In this document: positions 7,903 through 20,352 of the stretch, piece by piece
Position numbering within the stretch: position 1 is the first letter of the stretch
Layout of the letters: each line of letters starts with the position of its first letter
Assembly: GCA_031553875.1 (NCBI GenBank)
Contig: JAVBKU010000036.1
Coordinates: 1-50,374, forward strand
Source: JAVBKU01 sp031553875
GTDB lineage: Bacteria; Bacteroidota; Bacteroidia; Bacteroidales; Rikenellaceae
Reading direction: 5' to 3'
DNA length: 50,374 nucleotides
Position numbers and translations under genes: made by a program
The notes under the pieces: model-generated
Told to the model about the DNA's origin: nothing
The model's database searches: none
What the model saw: only the letters and a program-made list of their open reading frames with translations

Positions 7903-9042
7903 TCAGATCCTCCTTATCATTTTACTCACAGTGAGGGCGTAGTGCGTGAAGATGATGCGCTGGTTGCCGTTCTGGAGCAGGTGGCGCAGGACGAGCTCGG
8001 TCTCGGCCACCAGGGATTCTATATTGGTGTTGTTGACGTAAGGGGCGAATTTCCTGCACCATGCGTACTGCTTGCCCGCGAGGGTGGAGATGCTGTCCAT
8101 CCCCGCGCAGAGCATGTAGCTTTCGCGCAGCAGTTCCACGAAGCGCTGCACGGTGCGTTTTTGTTCCTCGCGGCCCATGGCCGACATGTTCTCGGCCCAG
8201 GTCATAAGTTCGAGATGCTTGTCTTCGTAGGAGAGCCTCATCAGCTCCACGAACAGATCGAAGGCCTCGTCGCCCTCGTCGTCGCTGGAGAGCTTGGCGC
8301 GTGCCGTGAGCAAGTCGCCGCCGCTGAGGCGGGCCATGCGTGCGGCGGTGTCGGGGTCGGCAGGCCCCTGCGCTTCGAGGACACAGGAGAGACTCCTCTC
8401 ATCGATGCCCCCCACCTCGAAACTCTGGGTGCGCGAGAGGATCGTGGGTAAGAGCATACCCGGCGCCTCGCAACCCATCAGGAACAGGGTCTTTTCCCAC
8501 GGCTCCTCGAGTATCTTGAGCAGGGCGTTGGCCGCCTGGATATTCATGCGCTCGGGGAGCCACATTATGACGATCTTGTATTCCGACTCGAAGGCCTTGA
8601 ACGAGAGCTTGCGGGTTATCTCCTCTGCCTCGTGTCGGCTGATATTGCCTTGTTTGTTGTCGATGCCGATGGCCGCGTACCACTCGGCCTCGTCGAAATA
8701 CCCCCCGGTAGAGAGTACCAGTTCGCGCCAGGGGCGGATGAAAAGGTCGCTCACGGGCTTCTCCGAAGAGCTTTTGCCTGTGGGGTTGTTGACGGGGAAT
8801 ACGTAATGCACGTCGGGGTGGGCCAGCGAGGCCATCTGTTTGCAGGAGGGGCATTCCCCGCAGCTGTCGCCTCCCCCCCGGGCTGTACAATTGATATATT
8901 GAGCGTAGGCTATCATCAGAGGCAGGACGCCGTAGCCGCTGCGGCCCGTGAAGAGCATGGCATGGCTGATGCGGCCGCTGTCGGCGGCGCTCACAAGGCG
9001 GCGCTTGGCCTCCTCCTGTCCTATGATATCCCTGAAAAGCAT
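7903..9042 (-). CDS. holB: DNA polymerase III subunit delta-prime (clamp loader)
   Basis: A 379-residue AAA+ fold subunit of the replicative clamp loader. The N-terminus 'FRDIIGQEEAKRRLVSA' and 'ISHAMLFTGRSGYGVLPL' match delta-prime and DnaX-like proteins. The P-loop (G33 to L40) lacks the Lys and Ser/Thr needed for ATP binding, as expected of delta-prime rather than tau/gamma. A four-cysteine zinc cluster is present (C52, C61, C64, C67), followed by 'HPDVHYVFP'. The sensor-like segment 'NALLKILEEPWEKTLFLMG' and the 'TILSRTQSFEV' (SRC-like) region are also family hallmarks. It heads a cluster with folK. Confidence 0.9.
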   Translation of the reverse strand: MLFRDIIGQEEAKRRLVSAADSGRISHAMLFTGRSGYGVLPLMIAYAQYINCTARGGGDSCGECPSCKQMASLAHPDVHYVFPVNNPTGKSSSEKPVSDLFIRPWRELVLSTGGYFDEAEWYAAIGIDNKQGNISRHEAEEITRKLSFKAFESEYKIVIMWLPERMNIQAANALLKILEEPWEKTLFLMGCEAPGMLLPTILSRTQSFEVGGIDERSLSCVLEAQGPADPDTAARMARLSGGDLLTARAKLSSDDEGDEAFDLFVELMRLSYEDKHLELMTWAENMSAMGREEQKRTVQRFVELLRESYMLCAGMDSISTLAGKQYAWCRKFAPYVNNTNIESLVAETELVLRHLLQNGNQRIIFTHYALTVSKMIRRI

Positions 9043-9153
9043 TGCGTTATAGTTGTCTTTCTTTGGTCGTTATGTGTTACCTGTTTGTTCCCCAAATACT
9101 CACAGCAGATAACTCTATCCGTGTATCGGCAGATACCCGGTGCCGGTAAGCTC

Positions 9154-9588
9154 CTATTTCCTACCGGTTGAACCGAAGCCCCCCGCGCCGCGGGCTGTTT
9201 CGCTGAGTACCTCCACCTGCTCGAATGTTATCCTCTCGAAGCGGGCCACCACCATCTGAGCCACCCTCTCGCCGGGGTTGAGTACGAAGGGGTCGTTGGA
9301 GATATTCACAAGTATCACCTTGATCTCACCGCGGTAGTCGGGATCGACCGTGCCGGGCGAGTTGAGTACTGAGAGGCCGTGCTTGGCCGCCAGGCCGCTG
9401 CGGGGGCGTACCTGCAGTTCATGCCCCTCGGGCAGCTCTACGTAGAGGCCCGTGGGTACGAGCGCCCTTTCCAGAGGGCCGAGGGTGATGGGTTCGGTAA
9501 TATTGGCGCGGACGTCGAGGCCCGCCGCATGGGAGGTTTCATACTGCGGCAGGTCGAAGGCCGAGCGGTTGATAACTTTTACGGTCAT
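9154..9588 (-). CDS. dut: Deoxyuridine 5'-triphosphate nucleotidohydrolase
   Basis: Hydrolyses dUTP to dUMP and pyrophosphate, keeping uracil out of DNA and feeding dTMP synthesis. All five motifs of the trimeric family are visible: 'HAAGLDVRAN', 'RPRSGLAAKHG', 'GTVDPDYRGEIKV', 'GERVAQMVVARFE', and the C-terminal P-loop-like 'RGAGGFGSTGR'. The length of 144 residues is normal. Its ATG overlaps the flippase stop by one base (TAATG), so it is read from the flippase promoter. Confidence 0.96.
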   Translation of the reverse strand: MTVKVINRSAFDLPQYETSHAAGLDVRANITEPITLGPLERALVPTGLYVELPEGHELQVRPRSGLAAKHGLSVLNSPGTVDPDYRGEIKVILVNISNDPFVLNPGERVAQMVVARFERITFEQVEVLSETARGAGGFGSTGRK

Positions 9589-11072
9589 TATATCTTACGT
9601 TTTACAATTGAACTAATCATTCCGGCCACGTCGATATTCTCCCTGCGCACGGCATAGAGGGCGAAAATGGCCAAGAGCAGTAAATGTACGAAATATTTCA
9701 ATACTTCATTGTCGATGCCGACCAGCCCCACGGCGTAGAGCGCGCCTCCCAGCAGGAAGTAACCGCCGATGCGGCGCAGGTTGTAGGGCGTGGGATAGTG
9801 GCGGTGGTTGTAGTAGTAGCTGAGCACGAGCATCACTGCCTCGCAACCCAGTCTTGCCCATGCCGCACCCATATATCCCATAACGGGCACCAGCGCGAAA
9901 CTCATGGCTAAAGTTATCACCAGGCCTACCCCCGTGACGTATATGGCATAGCGGGTCTGCCCCGTCTGCTTGTACCAGAACGAGAGGTTCAAGGTCATGC
10001 CCGAGAATATATTGGCAAGGAGTATCAGTGGCAGTATCCGCATGCCCTCCCTGAACGCCTCGCCCACGATAAGGGCGAAGAGGTCGGAGAAGAGGGTTAT
10101 CATCAGGAATATCCCCACCGACACGATCGTGAAATATTTAAGCGCCTCGGCGTTGGCCCTGAGAAAATCCTCTTTCTTGAAATTGGAGAGGAAGAACGGC
10201 TCGGCGGCGAAGCGGTACATCTGCGTGAACAGCACCAATACGACCCCGATCTTGACCACCGCCCCGTACACTCCCAGCGCCTCCATCCACTCGCCCTCGG
10301 GCATGAGGTATTTTATCATCTGGCGGTCGATGAATTGGTTGGCCGTGCCAGCTATGCCACTGATCAACAAGGGGAAAGAGTAGATAAGTATGGGTATGAG
10401 TATCACCTTGCTGATCCGGGGCATGGCGTCCCTGAACGTGGGAATCAGCAACAGCAGTGTGACGAAGCTCGCTATAAGGTTGGCCGCGAAGACATAGCCC
10501 GCCCCGAACGACGGAACCCACGCCGCGGCCGCCAGGTCCCATCCTCCCTCGGAGAGGAGCGGCAGGGCGGAGTAGAAGAACAGGCACAGCGCCACGTTGA
10601 TTACTACCGACAGCACCCTGATCCACACGAACCGCAGGGCCTTGCCCTCCTCCCTGAGGCGGGCGAAGGGGATGGTGGTCATCACGTCTAAGGCTATGAT
10701 CGCCCCCACCATCCAGATAAACGAGGGATGGTCGGGGTAGCCCATGCTCTCAGAGAGCTGCGGCAGGAACAGGAGCGTCGCCCCGAAGAAAATGAGCGCC
10801 GCGAGGCTTGTCGTACCGAATGCGGTGGAGAATACGGCCCTCTTGCCCGTGGCATCGGGGGCGAGGCCCGCAAAACGGAAGTAGCCCGTCTCCAGTCCCA
10901 TGGTCAGCACCACCATCGCGAACGGGATCACGGCGTACATATCGGTGATGACACCATACTCGCCCGTGGTCATGATGCGGGTGAGGTAGGGGGTCAGCAG
11001 GTAGTTGATAAGCCTGGCGACTATGCTGCTGATACCGTAAATTGCCGTCTGTCCGGCTAATTGGCGTAGCAT
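9588..11072 (-). CDS. Wzx-like polysaccharide flippase (MATE/MVF superfamily)
   Basis: A 494-residue inner-membrane protein with about 12-14 hydrophobic segments. The N-terminus 'LAGQTAIYGISSIVARLINY' followed by 'LLTPYLTRIMTTGEYGVITD' is typical of lipopolysaccharide or O-antigen flippases of the oligosaccharide flippase family. It probably moves an undecaprenyl-linked glycan across the inner membrane. No glycosyltransferases are nearby, so this may be a conserved stand-alone flippase rather than part of a capsule locus. It is the first gene of a two-gene unit with dut and has its own -7 box at 11150-11143. Confidence 0.88.
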   Translation of the reverse strand: MLRQLAGQTAIYGISSIVARLINYLLTPYLTRIMTTGEYGVITDMYAVIPFAMVVLTMGLETGYFRFAGLAPDATGKRAVFSTAFGTTSLAALIFFGATLLFLPQLSESMGYPDHPSFIWMVGAIIALDVMTTIPFARLREEGKALRFVWIRVLSVVINVALCLFFYSALPLLSEGGWDLAAAAWVPSFGAGYVFAANLIASFVTLLLLIPTFRDAMPRISKVILIPILIYSFPLLISGIAGTANQFIDRQMIKYLMPEGEWMEALGVYGAVVKIGVVLVLFTQMYRFAAEPFFLSNFKKEDFLRANAEALKYFTIVSVGIFLMITLFSDLFALIVGEAFREGMRILPLILLANIFSGMTLNLSFWYKQTGQTRYAIYVTGVGLVITLAMSFALVPVMGYMGAAWARLGCEAVMLVLSYYYNHRHYPTPYNLRRIGGYFLLGGALYAVGLVGIDNEVLKYFVHLLLLAIFALYAVRRENIDVAGMISSIVKRKI

Positions 11073-11142
11073 CCGGTGGGGGTCTGATGGTTTGGCACGG
11101 GGCGTTTCAGGCGGGAAGCCCGAGCCCCCGGCATATTAGTTA

Positions 11143-11150
11143 CAAAAGTA
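11143..11150 (-). promoter_or_regulatory. -7 box of the flippase-dut unit
   Basis: The minus strand reads TACTTTTG, an exact TAnnTTTG match, about 70 nt before the flippase start. A clear -33 TTTG is not seen. Confidence 0.55.
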
Positions 11151-11300
11151 ACTAAATAGAACGGAATTATTTGCAGGGAGAATAAGATTTTGTGAGCCGG
11201 AAGCATGATTTCCCGCCTTTAGTCTTTCACGCAGAAGACGATTATACACCCTGAGGTCAAAATGAGGGGATTTTGTGTGTAGCAATCACCGAATATTTTC

Positions 11301-11308
11301 TATTTTTG
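11301..11308 (+). promoter_or_regulatory. -7 box of the DUF2851 gene
   Basis: TATTTTTG is an exact TAnnTTTG match. A TTTG lies at 11272-11275, 25 nt upstream, somewhat farther than the usual 19-21. The box is downstream of the longest possible frame start (a GTG at 11275), which favours ATG 11347 for the gene. Confidence 0.6.
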
Positions 11309-11346
11309 TAGCACAAACAGCCGCGAAAGTGGCAAATTCAGGGCCG

Positions 11347-12657
11347 ATGAAAGAGAGCCTTTGCAGGAAAGAGGACATAGGGGCGATGATGTGGGGCCAG
11401 GGCGCCGGGACGGTCATGTCCGCCGGAGGCGGAATTACTGTGGAGGTGGTGAGTCCGGGCAGAGATTCGGGCGACGAACTGTACCGTTATTTTACCGGCG
11501 CGGAGATATTGGTCGACGGGGCGAGGTCGAGGGGTAAGGCGGTCATCCTTAGCGATTCGCAGGCATGGATAGGGCTGCCCTACGAGCTCAAGCAGGGCGT
11601 GGTATTGGTGGTGTCGTGCTCCGAGGCCGACGTGGTCTGCGACTACGACGGCGAGCCCCTGCCGGTGGTGTGCATAGTGCCTCCGCAGAGGCTTATCAAC
11701 GGGGTCAAGGAGTTGCTCAAGGGCGCGCCATACAACGAGTGCGGCGACCATATCTGCGGCATGGAGGGCGTGTACCTCACCAACCTCTACGACCGCCTGC
11801 TGCTCGAGCGCCTCGAACGCAAGTACAACGACATCCTCCAGATACACGACCAGACGCAGAACAACTGGAACGAAACGTTCCACATCATGCTCTTCCGTGC
11901 TATGGGTACCAACTATAACAAGGAGCCGTTCGACCGCCTTTCGCGCCGTGCGCCTCACGTCACCATATGCCGTGAGAAGGGATCGCTCCAAAGCGTCGAG
12001 GCCCTCCTGTTAGGCGCGGCGGGGCTTCTCGAGCATGCCTACCCCGACGACTATGTGCGTGGGTTACAGAAAGAATACGATTTCCTGAGCCGCAAATATT
12101 CCATTACCGCCATGCGTCCCGGCCTGTGGAAGATGACCGGGGTCAACCCTCTGAATAGTCCCGTGATACGCATAGCGCAGATAGCATCGCTCTTGGCATC
12201 CAACGATTTTATCTTCGACAGCGTGCGCAAGTGCCGCAATATCGACGACATAAGGACTATTTTCAGCGTCACGGCCTCGGAATATTGGGATACCCACATC
12301 GTTCCCGGCCGCCTGACGGGTAACGTCGAGGCCCGCAAGATAGGCGACACGATGGTCGACCTGCTGGCTATCAACCTCGTGGCCCCGGTGATGTTCGCCT
12401 ATGGCAATCTCAATCGCGAGCCGGAATTAAAGGACAGGGCTATCGACATTCTGGGCAGTATCCGCCCTGAGAAGAACATGTACATCAAAGCCTGGGCCGA
12501 GCGCGGCGTGGAGGCCGACAGCGCCTACGCTTCGCAAGCCCTGCTGCAGCTCACCAACGAATATTGCCGCCGCGGGCGGTGTTGCCATTGCCCCGTAGGC
12601 CATCGCAGGCTCAAGCCGTTGATGGAGCCTCACGACGTTCCCGACGCCTTTATGTAG
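11347..12657 (+). CDS. DUF2851 family protein with divergent N-terminus
   Basis: A 436-residue protein of unknown function. The middle and C-terminal parts match the DUF2851 family well: 'NNWNETFHIMLFRAMG', 'SVEALLLGAAGLLE', 'KEYDFLSRKY', 'PVIRIAQIASLLAS', 'ASEYWDTHI', and the terminal cysteine cluster 'NEYCRRGRCCHCPVGHRR'. In the relatives I remember, the N-terminus carries an opening 'F.W....F' helix and a histidine-rich 'VEIHV..SDW..H.H' block. Here residues 1-100 are Gly- and Val-rich and the corresponding stretch reads 'AEILVDGARSRGKAVILSD', without those histidines. ATG 11347 is chosen because the -7 box at 11301 lies inside the longer frame. No Shine-Dalgarno is visible, as usual here. 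Confidence 0.8.
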   Translation: MKESLCRKEDIGAMMWGQGAGTVMSAGGGITVEVVSPGRDSGDELYRYFTGAEILVDGARSRGKAVILSDSQAWIGLPYELKQGVVLVVSCSEADVVCDYDGEPLPVVCIVPPQRLINGVKELLKGAPYNECGDHICGMEGVYLTNLYDRLLLERLERKYNDILQIHDQTQNNWNETFHIMLFRAMGTNYNKEPFDRLSRRAPHVTICREKGSLQSVEALLLGAAGLLEHAYPDDYVRGLQKEYDFLSRKYSITAMRPGLWKMTGVNPLNSPVIRIAQIASLLASNDFIFDSVRKCRNIDDIRTIFSVTASEYWDTHIVPGRLTGNVEARKIGDTMVDLLAINLVAPVMFAYGNLNREPELKDRAIDILGSIRPEKNMYIKAWAERGVEADSAYASQALLQLTNEYCRRGRCCHCPVGHRRLKPLMEPHDVPDAFM

Positions 12658-12844
12658 GCCCGCACCGCGAGCCGTCCGTCTGCCACACCTACTCCCCCGA
12701 TGAAAATTAGGGGAGGTGCATATTTTTAGCCCCTTTCATGAATAGTGTCTGGATAAAAAATCGTAGATTTACGCTGTTTTTGCGCCCGTAATTAAGGGAG
12801 CAGGAGAGAGAGAACGAGATTAGAAATATATACACCTACTGATT

Positions 12845-16132
<3,288 letters not shown>

Positions 16133-16159
16133 TCCCTGTAAGGTGATATAAAATTGTTG

Positions 16160-16197
16160 GGCCCGCTAAGCAGATGCTTGGCGGGCCTAATGTTTTT
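16160..16197 (+). terminator. Rho-independent terminator of secA
   Basis: The arm GGCCCGCTAAGCA pairs with TGCTTGGCGGGCC (12-13 bp, one G-T pair, tiny loop) and is followed within 5 nt by a run of six T. Confidence 0.9.
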
Positions 16198-16247
16198 TGA
16201 CAGGAGGAGTTTACGGAATATATATATCTTATGTCGGCGATTCTCTC

Positions 16248-16347
16248 GGGCTTGCGTTGTAAGCCCGTCAGCCCGTAGCCACCCCGGGCGAAGGGCTGAA
16301 TAATAATGCCTGACGGATTATTTCATCCCATCGCTGGCTACGGGTTG
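16248..16347. repeat. Family III folded repeat, copy 1
   Basis: A head hairpin (GGGCTTG with AAGCCC, 16248-16266) is followed by an outer stem, CAGCCCGTAGCCA at 16269-16281 with TGGCTACGGGTTG at 16335-16347, enclosing an inner stem-loop (GGGCTGAATAAT with ATTATTTCATCCC). The same architecture recurs at 27561-27657 with paired base changes. No coding capacity is seen. It lies between the 3' ends of secA and the LVIVD gene. Confidence 0.75.
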
Positions 16348-16373
16348 AGTATATAATATCTTGTGTCCCTCCG

Positions 16374-18416
16374 CTACTTAATTTTCTCCAACAACAGTCC
16401 CTGATACCCGGCGGGGATAAGCAGGCGGTGTTTCCAGAATGTGGGTGTGGAGGGGTGGCCGAGGAATTCATAGCTGCGGCTTTCAATGAATTTGGGCGCT
16501 GCGGGGTCGGTGAGGTCATAGCACCTCGCGCGGCGGTCTATGCGGCAGGAGAGTACGAGGGTATTACCGTCGGTACGCGGCGTTCCCCGTATGCCTTCGG
16601 GCAGGGGTGTGTAGGCCTTCTGGTCGGCGGGACACTCCTGGTTGGCGTCCAGCAGTATGTAGCGTCCTAATGCCGAGAGTAGCAACTTATCGTGGAATAT
16701 GGTGGTACCGTCGTATAGGGAGGCAACGCGCCAGGTGGTTTTGGCCGATACGAACGGAGGATCGCTCCAGAGGTCGAACCATGTGAAGCCGCCGCTGTGG
16801 CGCAGGGCTCCGAGGCGGCCCTGAAGCAATCCCTCGGGCAGGTAATTATCATACATGATACCCCGCTGGGTGTGGCTGAATACCACTTTGGGATTGGCCT
16901 CGTCAGAAATATCCACGAATATAAGGTTAGGGCGCTTGCAGGATATCACGGCGAATTTGGTGTCGGGATATACCCAGACATTCTCCACCAGCGAGCCGAC
17001 GCCCTTGACCGATATCGGCAGGCGCCCCACCTCGGTCAGCTTACCCGACTTTTCTATACGGTAGATACCCAGCCCGTCTTCGCCCTCGGCCACGTAGAGC
17101 CTGTCGCCAAGCACTTTGACGTCATAGGCGCACCTGATGGGGAGCTTGTCTTCGAGGGTGATGGATTTCTCGGATAACTTGAGGATATGGAGTCCGTTGT
17201 CGGAGTAGGCGAGGTAGGCGGTGTTGCCTCTCACGGTCACGCCGCGGGCTTGGGCCGGGCGCTGGTCACGGTAGACGGTGAATTTTGAGGGGTCGGTGGG
17301 ATATTCCGCAAGACCGGTAGGTATACGGGGCAACACCTTGTCGACCTGTTCCGGCGCGCGTTTCACTCCGTCGAAACGAGCCGAATATAGCCCCGTGGTA
17401 GTACCCGTGAGATATATCACTCCGTCGCCGGGAAGAATGCCTCCGATAACGGCGCTGGGGAACCTACCCGAAGTGTCGGGAATAATCATACGGTAAAGTA
17501 TCTTGGGATTGGCCTTGTCGGAGATGTCGACCACGAAGGCGCCGTTCATAGTGTCGGCCACCACGAGGATATTGCCGCTCACCCTCGGGGCCCAGAAGTC
17601 GTTGGCGTTGTGGTACACGGGCGGGAACTTGGTCACGGATACCAGCTTCGGGGCGCGAGGATCGCTCACATCGAAGATCTCCACGCCGTGCCCGCGCCCC
17701 TCGCGTGAGGCCTTGTCGCCACTGTACTTGGCGTGGTGGCCTGTGGCAGCATAACAGTATCCGCCCGTCACGTCTATGCCGTCGCCATAGCCGTCGAGGG
17801 CCGTGATCGAGATTATTTCAGGCTTCGAGAGGTCGCGCACGTCGATAACCGTGATCTCGCCCTTAGCCCAGTCACCGCTATAGAGCAGGCCGTCGGCGTA
17901 CTTCACCGACTGCGACTCGGCCGTCTTGATTATACCTATATGCTGGGGATTGAGGGGATCGCGCACGTCGATGAATTCGACCCCGTACTGGCGCAGGCCC
18001 ACGAAGCACACGCCCCCGGCGACGTCGATCCCCGTGGCGAGTTCTATGGTGTCGATGCGGCGTACTATACGCGGGGCCCGCGGGTTGCTAATGTCCACTA
18101 TCCACACCCCGCACTCGCGGGCCGAGACGTAGGCGTAGTTACCTTCGATGGCTATCTGGCGAGTGTTGCCCAGCCCCGAGACTTCTCCCGTAACTTTGGG
18201 CGAGAGTGGGTCGGAGGCATCGAGAACGTACAGCTTGCCGCCGCCGGCTACATAAAGATATTGCCCTTTGGCCGCGATACTGTTGGCCCGGGCCACGCCA
18301 TCTACGCGCTCCACTTTCAGCAGCTCGAATTCCTGTGCCGGCGCTTGCGCCCGGGCAACAAAAATTACACAAACAAATGAAATTACAAGGGACAGCAGTC
18401 TGACGAGAGGCTTCAT
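16374..18416 (-). CDS. Secreted LVIVD-repeat beta-propeller protein
   Basis: A 680-residue exported protein. The signal peptide covers about residues 1-24 ('LLSLVISFVCVIFVARAQA'). The rest consists of repeated blades ending in the LVIVD pattern, for example 'ECGVWIVDISNPRAPRIV', 'QYGVEFIDVRDPLNPQHIG', 'EITVIDVRDLSKPEIIS' and 'GAFVVDISDKANPKILY', making one or two beta-propellers. Such proteins bind ligands or partners outside the inner membrane; no catalytic site is recognised. It is monocistronic, with an inverted repeat in its upstream region and a family III element beyond its 3' end. The specific function is unknown. Confidence 0.85.
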   Translation of the reverse strand: MKPLVRLLSLVISFVCVIFVARAQAPAQEFELLKVERVDGVARANSIAAKGQYLYVAGGGKLYVLDASDPLSPKVTGEVSGLGNTRQIAIEGNYAYVSARECGVWIVDISNPRAPRIVRRIDTIELATGIDVAGGVCFVGLRQYGVEFIDVRDPLNPQHIGIIKTAESQSVKYADGLLYSGDWAKGEITVIDVRDLSKPEIISITALDGYGDGIDVTGGYCYAATGHHAKYSGDKASREGRGHGVEIFDVSDPRAPKLVSVTKFPPVYHNANDFWAPRVSGNILVVADTMNGAFVVDISDKANPKILYRMIIPDTSGRFPSAVIGGILPGDGVIYLTGTTTGLYSARFDGVKRAPEQVDKVLPRIPTGLAEYPTDPSKFTVYRDQRPAQARGVTVRGNTAYLAYSDNGLHILKLSEKSITLEDKLPIRCAYDVKVLGDRLYVAEGEDGLGIYRIEKSGKLTEVGRLPISVKGVGSLVENVWVYPDTKFAVISCKRPNLIFVDISDEANPKVVFSHTQRGIMYDNYLPEGLLQGRLGALRHSGGFTWFDLWSDPPFVSAKTTWRVASLYDGTTIFHDKLLLSALGRYILLDANQECPADQKAYTPLPEGIRGTPRTDGNTLVLSCRIDRRARCYDLTDPAAPKFIESRSYEFLGHPSTPTFWKHRLLIPAGYQGLLLEKIK

Positions 18417-18439
18417 AGCATTGGGTTAAGAGGGTTCCT

Positions 18440-18460
18440 GTACGGGCGTCGATCCCGTAC
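18440..18460. repeat. Inverted repeat upstream of the LVIVD gene
   Basis: GTACGGG at 18440-18446 pairs with CCCGTAC at 18454-18460 across a 7-nt loop, 24 nt before the start codon. It could be a 5'-leader hairpin or an operator. The rest of the 175-nt spacer has a second palindrome (CCGGGG with CCCCGG near 18550-18570) but no -7 box match. Confidence 0.4.
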
Positions 18461-18591
18461 GGTTTGTTCTATGATTAGTCCTGGCAGCGGAAGTTAAATC
18501 CTGCCGCCCGTGATTTTCCACAGACTCGTCGAGGCGCCACTCCGGGGCATTAAAATCCCCGGCCTCCTCTCATCCCCCGTTCCCCTCTATC

Positions 18592-20349
18592 CTACTTCGC
18601 CTTTATATCCCTGATCCTGAGTTGGGGAGTGACCGTGCCGCGGTAGTGGTTCTCCACCACCGAATAGCACACGTCCACGCTCCTGCCGCTGCGGATATGT
18701 TCGTATAGGCGGGGCTGCTGGAACGCTATGGCCGCGATGGAGGTATTGGGCTTCTCCTTCTGCATCAGGTCCATCTTGAGGTGCTCCAGTTCGGCGCCCA
18801 CAAGCTTCACGTCGGCGCCGCGGCTTACCCCCTTGGTCATGAACACGGGCGAGTTGTTGCCCGGCCCGAACGGCTCGAAACGCGAGAGAGTGGAGCGGAA
18901 AGCGGCGGTTATATCGCTGAACAGCAGTTCGGAATCGATCTCCACCTGCGGGATAAGCATCTCAGGGTCGATATTTTTATCCACATAGGCATTGAAGCGC
19001 GCGGTGAAAAGTTCCACATTTTCGGGCTTCATCGTGAGGCCTGCGGCATAGGTATGGCCGCCGAAGTTCTCGAGCAGGTCGGCGCACGACTCCACCGCCT
19101 GGTAGAGGTCGAAGCCGGGAACGCTTCGCGCACTCCCCGTGGCGAAGCCATTGCTCATGGTCAGCACCACCGTGGGGCGATAGTACGTCTCGATAAGGCG
19201 CGAGGCCACTATGCCTACGATGCCCTTCATCCACTTGGGATTGTAGATGACCGTACTCTTGAGGGCTTTCATGGCGGGGTTCTGTTCTATGAAATCGTGC
19301 GCCTCCTGTGTTATGGAGCGGTCGATATTCTTGCGGTCCTGGTTGCAGGTGTCGATAAAGGCGCCATACTCGGTGGCCTTGCCCTCGTCGGGGGCGACCA
19401 GCAGGTTCACCGCCGAATGACCTCCGGAGGGAGCGGCGTTGATATCTTCCTCGTCGACCCTCATGCGGCCCGCGGCGTTGATGCGGGGGCCGATCTTGAA
19501 CACGATGTCGTCGATTGTGATCTTATGATTCTCCAGGCCGCAAATTTTGATAATGGAAAGGAGACCCTTGCCTGGTTTATCGTTGAGGCGCTTGAGGCCG
19601 AAATGAGCGAGAATACGGTTTTCGTCAGTCAGAGGCACGATGTCTGAGGCGATGCTCACGGCCACGAGGTCCAACAGGCCCTCTATCTCCGAAAGAGGCA
19701 TCCCCTTGTGTATACAGTAGCCCTGCAACAGTTTGAAGCCCACGCCGCATCCCGAGAGTTCGCTGAAGGGGTAGTTGCAGTCGGCCCTCTTGGGGTCGAG
19801 CACTGCCGCGGCTGCGGGAATGGTGTCGCCCGGAAGGTGGTGGTCGCAGATTATGAAGTCGATGCCCTTCTCCTTGGCGATCTCTACCTTTTCGGTCGCC
19901 TTGATGCCGCAGTCCAGTGCGATTATAAGCCCCACGCCCTTTTCCTGCGCCACTTCCAACGCCTTGACAGATACGCCGTAACCTTCGGTGTAGCGGTCGG
20001 GGATGTAGAACGATAGCTCCTTGTGCCCGAGTTTGCGGAGGAATGAATAAACCAACGCTACCGCCGTCGTGCCGTCGACGTCGTAGTCGCCGTAGACCAT
20101 TATCCGTTCGCCCTCTTTGAGAGCCTTGTCAAGCCGTTTCACCGCCAGGTCCATATCCTTCATGAGGAAGGGGTCGTGGAGATTCTCGATCTTGGGATTG
20201 AAGAACTTCCACGCCTCCTCGGAAGTTTCTATCCCACGCTGGACCAACAGGTTGGCCAACACGTATGGGATCCCGAGCGAAACGGAGAGGTTCTCAACCT
20301 TCATGGGGTCGCCCTGAGGTTTTAGAACCCATCGTTTTTCCAGTGCCAT
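18592..20349 (-). CDS. recJ: Single-stranded-DNA-specific exonuclease RecJ
   Basis: A 585-residue 5'-3' single-strand DNA exonuclease used in recombination and mismatch repair. DHH-family metal-binding motifs are present: 'MVYGDYDVDGTTAVAL', 'IALDCGIKA', 'FIICDHHLPGD' (the DHH triad) and 'LDLVAVSIASDIVPL', followed by the DHHA1 'GPRINAAGRM' region and the late 'FGGHTYAAGLTM' motif, then a C-terminal OB-like segment. The length is normal. The lipB stop is 3 nt upstream of the start, so recJ is read with lipA-lipB. A later ATG (MKVENLS) also exists, but the first matches relatives that start '..KRWVLK'. Confidence 0.96.
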   Translation of the reverse strand: MALEKRWVLKPQGDPMKVENLSVSLGIPYVLANLLVQRGIETSEEAWKFFNPKIENLHDPFLMKDMDLAVKRLDKALKEGERIMVYGDYDVDGTTAVALVYSFLRKLGHKELSFYIPDRYTEGYGVSVKALEVAQEKGVGLIIALDCGIKATEKVEIAKEKGIDFIICDHHLPGDTIPAAAAVLDPKRADCNYPFSELSGCGVGFKLLQGYCIHKGMPLSEIEGLLDLVAVSIASDIVPLTDENRILAHFGLKRLNDKPGKGLLSIIKICGLENHKITIDDIVFKIGPRINAAGRMRVDEEDINAAPSGGHSAVNLLVAPDEGKATEYGAFIDTCNQDRKNIDRSITQEAHDFIEQNPAMKALKSTVIYNPKWMKGIVGIVASRLIETYYRPTVVLTMSNGFATGSARSVPGFDLYQAVESCADLLENFGGHTYAAGLTMKPENVELFTARFNAYVDKNIDPEMLIPQVEIDSELLFSDITAAFRSTLSRFEPFGPGNNSPVFMTKGVSRGADVKLVGAELEHLKMDLMQKEKPNTSIAAIAFQQPRLYEHIRSGRSVDVCYSVVENHYRGTVTPQLRIRDIKAK

Positions 20350-20352
20350 AAT

